From assembly GCA_016302195.1 (NCBI GenBank), contig JAEDOA010000085.1:1-6758 (forward strand): a stretch of DNA of 6,758 nt. Direction: 5' to 3'. A model generated the notes under the pieces. The model was not told the origin of the DNA. It was given only the letters and a program-made list of their open reading frames with translations, and made no database searches. Source of the stretch: Erysipelotrichaceae bacterium (lineage in GTDB: Bacteria > Bacillota_I > Bacilli_A > Erysipelotrichales > Erysipelotrichaceae). Made by a program: the position numbers and the translations under genes. This document shows, piece after piece, positions 1 to 6,482 of this stretch. The stretch's first letter is position 1; the number at the start of each line of letters is the position of its first letter.

Positions 1-494
1 GTGATGATCGTCCCCTTCTTGATTACAGTATCGCCAGCTTGACCTTTGCTATTTAAAACACGGGTATCTCTGGTGACTCTTACTCGAACATTTTGATCTG
101 TTAAGAGCATGCTATTACTGATAGCACCAATGTTGGAAAGGTTAATGTAGCCACCATTACCTACATTTGCGTATTGCTTACCCTTAATCTTGATGGTTTG
201 AAGGTAAACTTTGCCATCCCTAGTATTAAAGTAGTAATGCGTTTTTTCATCGGTTGTTTGAATTGGAAAACTAGGAGTGGCACCTTTTTTGAAATATGCA
301 GTTTTGCCCTTAAATTTGTAGATTCTTTGTCCTGTTTTGTTGTAGACGTAAGAATTCTTTCTAAAATATACTTTACGATTTTGATAAGTAGCGGCTTGTA
401 CTATATTATTTTGCGGAATTTCAACAGTAGAAATGGTGGTGACACCCATCAATACTGCGGCAGAAATTAGAGCCATTTTCTTATTAAATTTCAT
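1..494 (-). CDS. Secreted SLAP-domain (S-layer type cell-wall binding) protein, C-terminus outside window
   Basis: The ATG lies at 494-492, and 164 residues can be read before the left edge cuts the gene. The start is supported by an AAGAGG ribosome binding site 8 nt upstream. Residues 1-34 form a Sec signal peptide: MKFNKK, then a hydrophobic stretch (ALISAAVLMGV), then a likely cut at NIVQA|ATYQ. The mature part begins with a SLAP-like repeat (about residues 38-123: KVYFRKNSYVYNKTGQRIY, KIKGKQYANVGNGGYINL). A second repeat seems to begin near residue 135 (VRVRVTRDTRVLNSKGQ). Lactobacillus SLAP domains bind cell-wall polymers non-covalently, so the protein should sit in the wall or S-layer. 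No enzymatic domain is visible in the part present, and the missing C-terminus could carry one or only more SLAP repeats. It has its own promoter and is separated from the mannanase by a terminator. The family call is firm and the exact role is unknown. Confidence 0.85.
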   Translation of the reverse strand, partial: MKFNKKMALISAAVLMGVTTISTVEIPQNNIVQAATYQNRKVYFRKNSYVYNKTGQRIYKFKGKTAYFKKGATPSFPIQTTDEKTHYYFNTRDGKVYLQTIKIKGKQYANVGNGGYINLSNIGAISNSMLLTDQNVRVRVTRDTRVLNSKGQAGDTVIKKGTII

Positions 495-502
495 TGTGAT
501 TA

Positions 503-537
503 CCTCTTGGATATATACTTATAAATTTATTATATCA
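503..537 (-). promoter_or_regulatory. Extended -10 promoter and ribosome binding site of the SLAP-protein gene
   Basis: On the minus strand a perfect TATAAT (534-529) is preceded by TGA, giving the extended -10 motif TGnTATAAT (537-529). No good -35 is seen at 16-18 nt, where the region reads about TTACGT. An extended -10 often compensates for a weak -35. Transcription would begin near 522, leaving a leader of about 28 nt that contains the AAGAGG Shine-Dalgarno sequence at 508-503. Sequence-based call; the start site is inferred. Confidence 0.65.
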
Positions 538-556
538 AGATAAGGTAATCATACGT

Positions 557-596
557 AAAAAGACACCTACCAATGAATTTCATTGCTAGATGTCTT
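557..596 (-). terminator. Intrinsic terminator of the mannanase gene (copy 1 of a 40-bp repeat)
   Basis: On the minus strand an arm starting AAGACA (596-591) pairs with a closing TGTCTT (565-560), followed by a T run into 557. Reading inward there are 6 pairs, a U-G wobble, three pairs, one G-G mismatch and then up to 7 pairs of a CAATGAA/TTCATTG palindrome; in practice the innermost bases form the loop. It begins 24 nt after the mannanase stop. The U-G wobble would be a C-A mismatch in plus-strand RNA, and there is no clean T run in that direction, so it serves minus-strand transcription. The same 40 bp recur at 4235-4274. Confidence 0.9.
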
Positions 597-620
597 CCTT
601 TAGTTAGTAATTACAATGGT

Positions 621-3600
621 TTATTTCTTGACAGTATTAGCCACTTTAACATATTGATTTACACCAATTTGATAGAAACGTTTGCCTTTAATTGAAGTAA
701 TTGTACCTTCATTCCAGGCACGAATTACTCTCCGTTTCTTCAAAAGAACGGGTTTATGGCTCTTCTTATAAAGCTTACCTTTCTTAGTATAAACAAATGC
801 ATTATGAGTCAATTGGATTTGCTTTGAAGGAATGGTATTCGCAGATTTAATAAATCTGTTTTCATCAATTTGATAATAGCTTTTACCCTTAATACTTACT
901 GGCTTACCATTATTCAAAATGTGCAAACTTCTACCTAACTTATAAAGCTGTGGAACACCATTTACTTCAACAACTTCACCTTGATTATCATAAACATAGG
1001 CATTTCGAGTTAAAACGACAGTCTTATTAATCTTTTCTTGACCTGATGGATCAGAAGTTGAAACATCCAAATTAGAATCAGTCTTAGTTGAAATAGTATC
1101 AACAGGAGTTGTTGGAATTGAGGCAACATTGTCATTGTTGTTATCAATTACTACATCCCCAGGGTTAGTGTTATTGGAGTTATTATTCTCAGTGTTTGAA
1201 TTGTGATTATTGTTATCAATAGGTTTTTCAGCTGGCTTTTCTTTTACTGCTTCGATATCACCCACAGTAATAGAACGTTTACCTTGAACCTTACTGTTAA
1301 TGTATAACCAGAAAGTTTCAACGCTCTTTAAGGCATTGTCATCAATTTTCTTACCTTTATTCTTATTATCCCAACTAGCTGGAGCAAAATCAGTAAATGG
1401 AACATACAATTGACCATTATGAGCTTTGCCAAGATCAATATGAGCTTCAAAGGTAATCCCGTTCATTTGAGTTTGTAAGTCAAAATCATCACCTGGATGA
1501 CTAGTGTTAGTCAAATTAATAACCAAGCCTTTATTACCAACCCAATTTCTAGGGGTATCAAAGGCTTTACCACGTCCTGCATAGCCATTAGCACCAATAT
1601 CATAACTGTATTCTGCAGAGTATGTGCCGGCACTATTTTTGACTAAGTGTAAATCGGCATTATCACCATTTGAGGCATAAGCAGAGTTAAGTAAAGTGTC
1701 ACTACCTAAATAATCATCTTGAGTAAACTTATCAACGATATTTTCATCACTCTTCTCGGTAGCTTTAGCCTTGTTTCCTAATTTTACGTCAGTCAAGATA
1801 ACTTCATTGAAGTTCTTAATCCCTTTACCAACAATACCAAATTGGATACTCTTTTGTGGATTAGATTCATTATTGATTGTATTAGGCAAACTAATCGTGA
1901 AACTAAATTTACGATATTTCCTACCATTGTATGTTACTTCATCTAAAGAACTAATATCTTCTGTGCCAGATTCTTGCTTAGGCCATGGATCTTGATCACT
2001 CTTTAAGACATAGGCTTCTATACTACCAGTAGTATCTGGTACCAAACCACTAATTGTAATTGTGTTGGTCTTCTTTAAATCATCGAGACTAGTATTAACT
2101 GTTTCGAATTTTAATTCTTGCCAAGCATCAGTATCTGCAAAAGGTTTATCAGGTTTAGCGTCTAAATTGCCGTTTTTATCATCGGTAATAGTTGCGCCTA
2201 CACCATTAGTTGAAGCACTCCAACCACCATTTGTCTTCACATTTGAAGTATTAGTTTTAATTTCTGAAACTGGAGTTGTTGGTGCTTCATGACTAAATTT
2301 GACAAATAATTGCATCTTATTAGTGCCTAGCACTTTACCACTAGCATCATAAGCAGTAACTGTGGCATTTTGCACCGATTTATCCAACTCTTTTGGAATG
2401 CTATATTCGCCAATGTAGTAATTGCCATCAGCTTTTAATTCAACCTTATCATTTCCAAGTTCAAAGACTACCTTAGCAGCCTTACCATTATCTACTCTTA
2501 CTGTAATTGGTAATTGACTACCTGTAACAATTTGGCTATCTGTTGGACTCATGCTTGTAATAGTTGCATCTTCAATTGGATTTACTTTCAAATCTGGGTG
2601 TTCAGCAGCATATTCATCAAATTTAACGTTCTTAGTTAAAACAACGCGTGAATCTTTAGCAAACGTTTCAAAGTCTTGGACCACTTTTTGATCATGGTAA
2701 CCCTTATAAGGAGTGTAAACATTATCAGGATAACCAAAGTTTGCCCAAGTAAACATGTAAGCTATCTTCTTAGCATCTTGGTTTGCTTCAATATGATCCA
2801 AAACATTGGTGTACCAGTTTTCAGCTTCTGTACCTTTTTCACTTAAGTGAACACCATATTCTGAAAGTACCGGAATCTTATTCTTTTCTTGTGCTACTTG
2901 AGATACCATAACCACATCTTTAGTTAAACCGTCCATCCATTTTTCTGATCCAATAGGTGCGACAGTATCGTAGCAGTCAATACCAAGAACATCTACATAA
3001 CCATCGCCTGGATACCATTTGAGGTAACGATCCTTATCACCGGCTAAATTACCACCTGGAGTATAAGCATATAAGAAGTTATGAACACCGTGATCACGAA
3101 GATAGTCAACAGTGTAACGATATACAGATTTGAATTGGTCTACTGATGTAGTTGCAGAACCCCACCAGAACCAAGAACCAGTTTGTTCATGAAATGGTCT
3201 GAAAATTACTGAATATTCTTTACCATCTTTATCCTTTAATTGACTAGATAGATCTACCATTTTATCTAACCAATTAGTATATTTCTTATTTGCAGTACCA
3301 CCAGGTAGAATATTTTGTACCGTGTTACCTTTAGTATCGTTATACTTTCCGCCAGTTACAAAGTTATCAGGGTGCATACTTAAAACAATGATACTTCCAT
3401 CATCATGAACAGCATTCATTGATTTTGCCAAGGAATCTACATCACCAGGCTTTTCTTGTCCAGTAGTACCTAAATATGCATCCCACCCAACAACGGCAGG
3501 ATTATCTTCAACCAAACTCTTAGTATCGGAGTTTGTCTTTCCTGGATTCTTATCCTTATCTGTTAAGGTAATTCCTTCATCAGTAGCATGTTGCTGGCCA

Positions 3601-4070
3601 AACATAATCTTGTCACTATTTTTATAGCTATCTAAATAGCCATACAATTGCTTAGCACTTTGACTAGCATTTGGATCTGATATATTAATAGTATTTTGAT
3701 CTTGTTTGTTTACTGTATTTGCAGTATTATTTTTGTCATTTGTTTTAACACTTGCTACAGTTGCACGTACGGCTTGTTTTTCATTAGCAGACTTGTTAGT
3801 TGCATTATCTTGATCTAACTTATCGCTTGTAGCTAAATCAGCTGTTGGTTTAACTGATTCGTCCTTTTTAGTCACCTCATCTGTGCTCTTAGAATTTTCT
3901 TCTAAAATATTAGCATCTTTTGACACAGAACTTGTATCTTTTGATGATGCTTGAGATTGTACAACATCGGCCGCTTGAACTTGTTTAGAAGTCAAAGGCG
4001 TTGACAAACTTAATGCTGCAAGTGCAGCAAACGATGCAAAAAGCCATCCATATTTATTTGATCTTGCCAT
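621..4070 (-). CDS. Secreted, wall-bound GH26 beta-mannanase with Ig-like, carbohydrate-binding and SLAP domains
   Basis: Endo-1,4-beta-mannosidase of 1149 residues that should cut mannan, glucomannan or galactomannan at the cell surface. Domains (numbered from the ATG at 4070): signal peptide 1-33 (hydrophobic FASFAALAALSLS, cut near KQVQA|ADVV); Ser/Thr/Asp/Lys-rich linker about 35-130; GH26 catalytic domain about 130-480; Ig-like domain about 502-592; a first carbohydrate-binding-like module about 605-766; a second, CBM11-like module about 778-943; Asn-rich linker about 950-985; two SLAP repeats about 1015-1147. The probable acid/base is Glu295 in RPFHEQTGSWFWWG and the probable nucleophile Glu404 in VLSEYG. 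Their spacing of 109 fits GH26 mannanases. The SLAP end is strongly basic (KKGKLYKKSHK, LLKKRR). There is no LPXTG motif or C-terminal membrane anchor, so attachment should be non-covalent. An in-frame ATG five codons upstream (4085) is rejected because it overlaps the Shine-Dalgarno sequence GAGG that serves this start. The gene is monocistronic, with its own cre-controlled promoter and terminator. The GH26 call is strong; the carbohydrate-binding family numbers are tentative, and mannan rather than another beta-glycan is inferred from the family. Confidence 0.93.
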   Translation of the reverse strand: MARSNKYGWLFASFAALAALSLSTPLTSKQVQAADVVQSQASSKDTSSVSKDANILEENSKSTDEVTKKDESVKPTADLATSDKLDQDNATNKSANEKQAVRATVASVKTNDKNNTANTVNKQDQNTINISDPNASQSAKQLYGYLDSYKNSDKIMFGQQHATDEGITLTDKDKNPGKTNSDTKSLVEDNPAVVGWDAYLGTTGQEKPGDVDSLAKSMNAVHDDGSIIVLSMHPDNFVTGGKYNDTKGNTVQNILPGGTANKKYTNWLDKMVDLSSQLKDKDGKEYSVIFRPFHEQTGSWFWWGSATTSVDQFKSVYRYTVDYLRDHGVHNFLYAYTPGGNLAGDKDRYLKWYPGDGYVDVLGIDCYDTVAPIGSEKWMDGLTKDVVMVSQVAQEKNKIPVLSEYGVHLSEKGTEAENWYTNVLDHIEANQDAKKIAYMFTWANFGYPDNVYTPYKGYHDQKVVQDFETFAKDSRVVLTKNVKFDEYAAEHPDLKVNPIEDATITSMSPTDSQIVTGSQLPITVRVDNGKAAKVVFELGNDKVELKADGNYYIGEYSIPKELDKSVQNATVTAYDASGKVLGTNKMQLFVKFSHEAPTTPVSEIKTNTSNVKTNGGWSASTNGVGATITDDKNGNLDAKPDKPFADTDAWQELKFETVNTSLDDLKKTNTITISGLVPDTTGSIEAYVLKSDQDPWPKQESGTEDISSLDEVTYNGRKYRKFSFTISLPNTINNESNPQKSIQFGIVGKGIKNFNEVILTDVKLGNKAKATEKSDENIVDKFTQDDYLGSDTLLNSAYASNGDNADLHLVKNSAGTYSAEYSYDIGANGYAGRGKAFDTPRNWVGNKGLVINLTNTSHPGDDFDLQTQMNGITFEAHIDLGKAHNGQLYVPFTDFAPASWDNKNKGKKIDDNALKSVETFWLYINSKVQGKRSITVGDIEAVKEKPAEKPIDNNNHNSNTENNNSNNTNPGDVVIDNNNDNVASIPTTPVDTISTKTDSNLDVSTSDPSGQEKINKTVVLTRNAYVYDNQGEVVEVNGVPQLYKLGRSLHILNNGKPVSIKGKSYYQIDENRFIKSANTIPSKQIQLTHNAFVYTKKGKLYKKSHKPVLLKKRRVIRAWNEGTITSIKGKRFYQIGVNQYVKVANTVKK
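633..1028 (-). repeat. Two tandem SLAP cell-wall-binding repeats at the mannanase C-terminus
   Basis: Two related units of about 65 residues sit in tandem within the mannanase coding sequence (about 1028-834 and 827-633). They share a common pattern: VVLTRNAYVYDNQG / IQLTHNAFVYTKKG at the start, SIKGKSYYQIDENRFIKSANT / SIKGKRFYQIGVNQYVKVANT near the end. This is the classic SLAP pair, and by family knowledge it binds the Lactobacillus cell wall. The second unit is much more basic than the first, which suggests contact with acidic wall polymers such as teichoic acids (inference). Confidence 0.85.
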
Positions 4071-4079
4071 TATTGATAT

Positions 4080-4083
4080 CCTC
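4080..4083 (-). promoter_or_regulatory. Ribosome binding site fixing the mannanase start
   Basis: GAGG (4083-4080, in ATGAGGATATC) lies 9 nt upstream of the ATG at 4070. The upstream in-frame ATG at 4085 shares its G with this motif, and I see no Shine-Dalgarno sequence in front of that ATG. The start at 4070 is therefore preferred, giving 1149 rather than 1154 residues and a more typical signal-peptide N-terminus (MARSNKYGW). Confidence 0.75.
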
Positions 4084-4119
4084 ATTCAATTCAAATCAAA
4101 TACTAATTCTTAAAAAATA

Positions 4120-4137
4120 TGTAAAAGCGCTTTCACA
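4120..4137 (-). promoter_or_regulatory. cre operator (CcpA binding site) at the mannanase start site
   Basis: The minus strand reads TGTGAAAGCGCTTTTACA. This 18-bp palindrome has one mismatched pair, and its core TGAAAGCGCTTTTA (4135-4122) matches 13 of 14 positions of the ideal cre palindrome TGAAAGCGCTTTCA. It covers roughly +1 to +18 of the inferred transcript. CcpA bound here with HPr-Ser-P should block initiation or early elongation. The mannanase is therefore expected to be repressed while glucose or another preferred sugar is present. Confidence 0.85.
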
Positions 4138-4143
4138 ATTCTC

Positions 4144-4171
4144 ATTATATTTCCTTAGAATTAAATAGCAA
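4144..4171 (-). promoter_or_regulatory. Sigma-A promoter of the mannanase gene
   Basis: The minus strand has a -35-like TTGCTA (4171-4166, 4 of 6 to TTGACA), a 16-nt spacer and a perfect TATAAT (4149-4144). Transcription should start near 4137, giving a leader of about 67 nt. The cre palindrome begins at the predicted start. Together with the terminator of melA just upstream, this makes the mannanase an independent unit. Confidence 0.7.
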
Positions 4172-4232
4172 TATCTTTACTGCGTATGTATATATTTATA
4201 CTTAACTTATGCGTAACTTTCCTCTAAGCACT

Positions 4233-4274
4233 AAAAAAAGACACCTACCAATGAATTTCATTGCTAGATGTCTT
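4233..4274 (-). terminator. Intrinsic terminator of the permease-melA operon (copy 2 of the 40-bp repeat)
   Basis: It begins 9 nt after the melA stop. The hairpin (4274-4238) is identical in every base to the one after the mannanase, including its internal U-G wobble and G-G mismatch, and it ends in a run of 7 Ts (4239-4233) on the minus strand. Positions 4235-4274 equal positions 557-596. It should stop transcription from the upstream sugar operon before the mannanase promoter. Confidence 0.92.
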
Positions 4275-4283
4275 TAATTCAAT

Positions 4284-6482
4284 TTAATCAATAGCTTTAA
4301 AGTGATACATCTTGGCCTTAAAGTCACCACGTTCAACGGGATCATAAAGTCCAAGGTTCATCAATTCATCGCCACCATAGACCTCATGGGTTTCCTGATC
4401 TTCATAATGCTTTTGCGGATCAAGCCCAACTAACTTAGTCTTAGTCAAATCTGGTTGCGCACTTGCCATCACTCTGACTACAGACAAGACAGTTTCATTC
4501 TTATCCAGTGATACGGTCTCCCAAGCACACTGGTTGCTGGTTTGAGCACTCTTTAGACGGTAGAAAGTACCATATTGCGTAACTTTTCTAATCTTCTTAT
4601 ACTCAGCAACTTGTTCTTTTACAGCTTGACGATCTTCCTTACTCATCTTGGTCAAATCAAGTTCATAACCTAGATCGCCCCACATAGCTACAACACCACG
4701 CGTATTGAATGGCGTAATTCGGCCATTTTGTTCATTAGGGCTGACTGAAACATGGGAGGTCATCATTGATTGTGGGTAAACTAAACTTGTTCCATATTGA
4801 ATACTTAATCTGTCGATAGCATCACTGTCATCACTAGCCCAAATTTGTGGATTGTAGTAAGCCATACCTGCATCGAAACGGCCACCACCGCCAGAGCATC
4901 CCTCAATCAATAAGTCTGGATACTTATCTACGATTCGTTCAAGCAAATCATACAAGCCTAAGACATAACGATGATATACCTCGCCTTGTCTAGAACTTGG
5001 CAAATCTGCTTCATAAATATCTGACAAATGACGATTCATATCCCACTTGATATAGTTGATCTTATTAGAAGACAGAATCTGATCCATTTGATCAAAAATA
5101 TTATCACGCACTTCTTTTCGGCCAAGATCTAACACATATTGATTACGTGAAGGACTTGGAGTGCGACCTGGAACATGCATTAAGTAATCTGGATGCTTCT
5201 TATACAAATCTGAATCAATCGAGATCATTTCCGGTTCAAACCAAAGACCAAATTTTAGACCTTGCTGATGAACATAATCTGCAAAGTGATCAAGTCCATT
5301 TGGAAACTTCTTCTTAAAGACCTTCCAATCTCCCAATGATGAATTATCGTCGTCACGATGACCAAACCAACCATCATCTAAGACAAACATTTCAATGCCC
5401 ATTTCTTTGGCATCATCGACGATCGGTTTTAGCTTATCTTCATTAAAATCAAAATATGTAGCTTCCCAGTTATTAACCAAAATAGGTCTAACTTGATCCT
5501 TATATTTACTACGGATTACTCGATCGTGAATTAAGCTATGGAATGCTTGGCTCATTTTGTTTAAACCTTGATCTGAGTAAACCATCAGAACTTCAGGAGT
5601 TTGAAAACTAGCTTCCGGCTTAAGTTCCCAATTAAAGTTGAAATCATCGATGCCAATGTTTACATGCGTTTGCGCAAATTGGTCCTTTTCTACTTCAAAC
5701 TTATGATTACCAGAGTAAACAAAGGCAAAGCCGTATGCATCCCCGGTACATTCAATAGTTTCTGGATCAACCAAAGCCAAGAATGGATTCATCTGGTGAC
5801 TAGAAGTGCCACGGTGACTTGCATAAACATGAATGCCCTGATTAATTTTGCTACGTTCAACGCGACGTTCATGAGCATGAGCACCTGGTAAAGTAATTGA
5901 TTCAAAATTGCGGTCTACAAAATCAATTTGCATTGAAGCAACTTTTTCAATATTAACTGCATCATTGCCATCATTAACCACTCTGACCGAGCGAGTAATT
6001 ACTGGACGATCACGATAAATCGTGTATGATAGTTCAAACTTTACTTTGCTCTTCTCATCAATCAAAGTAACAATTAAAGTTTCAGCTTCATCTTTGTTTT
6101 CTACAAATGAGTGTGGCAAGCCTTTTAAATCCGGCTTTTCATCTACGATCTTGTAACCCTCATAGGTCAAAAACAGTGCGTTTGAACCATCTTTTTGACG
6201 AACTACAGCAGCAGGAGTGTGATAATCTATTTCACCAGCAGTGCTATATTCCTTAGGAAGTGAATCACGTGAGAAAGTTCGATCAAGCGATCCTGGTAAA
6301 TTTCCAGAAAAACCGCGATCTACTCGTGGATAACGAAGCTGACCATGATACTCTTTGATTGCTTTACCAAAATATAGATGTGCTAAAGTTTTCCCATCTT
6401 CTATTGATAGTAAGTAGGAAATTTGATCATTATGTAAGTGAAATACTTTATTTTTTTCATCAAAATTAATTAGCTGGTTCAA
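4284..6482 (-). CDS. melA: Alpha-galactosidase, GH36 (MelA type)
   Basis: A cytoplasmic enzyme of 732 residues that releases terminal alpha-1,6-galactose from melibiose, raffinose, stachyose and galactosylated manno-oligosaccharides. The length matches the roughly 730-740-residue tetrameric GH36 enzymes of lactobacilli and bacilli. An N-terminal beta-sandwich (about 1-330) is followed by the catalytic barrel (about 335-640: NNWEATYFDF, FVLDDGWFGHRDDD, KFGLWFEPEM) and a small C-terminal beta domain. The nucleophile is Asp481 in IKWDMNRH. The acid/base is probably Asp551 in ASDDSDA, 70 residues later, the spacing I recall for this subfamily. The cysteine/glycine motif EGCSGGGGRFD is intact, and there is no signal peptide. 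The start codon is TTG (6482-6480), chosen because an optimal AGGAGG lies 8 nt upstream and no other start with a binding site is near. The gene overlaps the upstream permease gene by 17 nt, so the two should be cotranscribed and translationally coupled. The operon promoter lies outside the window. Confidence 0.96.
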   Translation of the reverse strand: MNQLINFDEKNKVFHLHNDQISYLLSIEDGKTLAHLYFGKAIKEYHGQLRYPRVDRGFSGNLPGSLDRTFSRDSLPKEYSTAGEIDYHTPAAVVRQKDGSNALFLTYEGYKIVDEKPDLKGLPHSFVENKDEAETLIVTLIDEKSKVKFELSYTIYRDRPVITRSVRVVNDGNDAVNIEKVASMQIDFVDRNFESITLPGAHAHERRVERSKINQGIHVYASHRGTSSHQMNPFLALVDPETIECTGDAYGFAFVYSGNHKFEVEKDQFAQTHVNIGIDDFNFNWELKPEASFQTPEVLMVYSDQGLNKMSQAFHSLIHDRVIRSKYKDQVRPILVNNWEATYFDFNEDKLKPIVDDAKEMGIEMFVLDDGWFGHRDDDNSSLGDWKVFKKKFPNGLDHFADYVHQQGLKFGLWFEPEMISIDSDLYKKHPDYLMHVPGRTPSPSRNQYVLDLGRKEVRDNIFDQMDQILSSNKINYIKWDMNRHLSDIYEADLPSSRQGEVYHRYVLGLYDLLERIVDKYPDLLIEGCSGGGGRFDAGMAYYNPQIWASDDSDAIDRLSIQYGTSLVYPQSMMTSHVSVSPNEQNGRITPFNTRGVVAMWGDLGYELDLTKMSKEDRQAVKEQVAEYKKIRKVTQYGTFYRLKSAQTSNQCAWETVSLDKNETVLSVVRVMASAQPDLTKTKLVGLDPQKHYEDQETHEVYGGDELMNLGLYDPVERGDFKAKMYHFKAID

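Noticed and set aside
1..60. Frameshift or true end of the SLAP gene near the left edge
   Set aside because: The frame stays open to base 3 with SLAP-like sequence throughout, so the gene is simply cut by the window edge.
174..470. Open frame on the plus strand opposite the SLAP-protein gene
   Set aside because: It lies antisense to a clear signal-peptide/SLAP coding region, has no convincing ribosome site, and its translation resembles no known protein.
557..596. Bidirectional termination at the mannanase terminator
   Set aside because: The plus-strand RNA loses a wobble pair and is followed by CCTTTAG rather than a T run, and no plus-strand gene ends here.
1771..2292. Two plus-strand open frames opposite the mannanase
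   Set aside because: Both lie fully inside the mannanase coding sequence on the other strand and look like shadows of its codon pattern.
4071..4085. Upstream in-frame ATG for the mannanase
   Set aside because: It overlaps the GAGG that serves the ATG at 4070 and has no Shine-Dalgarno sequence of its own.
557..4274. 40-bp repeats as transposon ends, attachment sites or a CRISPR
   Set aside because: No transposase or integrase lies between them, there are only two copies 3.7 kb apart, and each copy sits directly after a stop codon as a hairpin plus T run, which terminator function explains.
5601..5891. Plus-strand open frame opposite melA
   Set aside because: It is antisense to the conserved GH36 coding sequence, with no supporting ribosome site or recognisable protein features.
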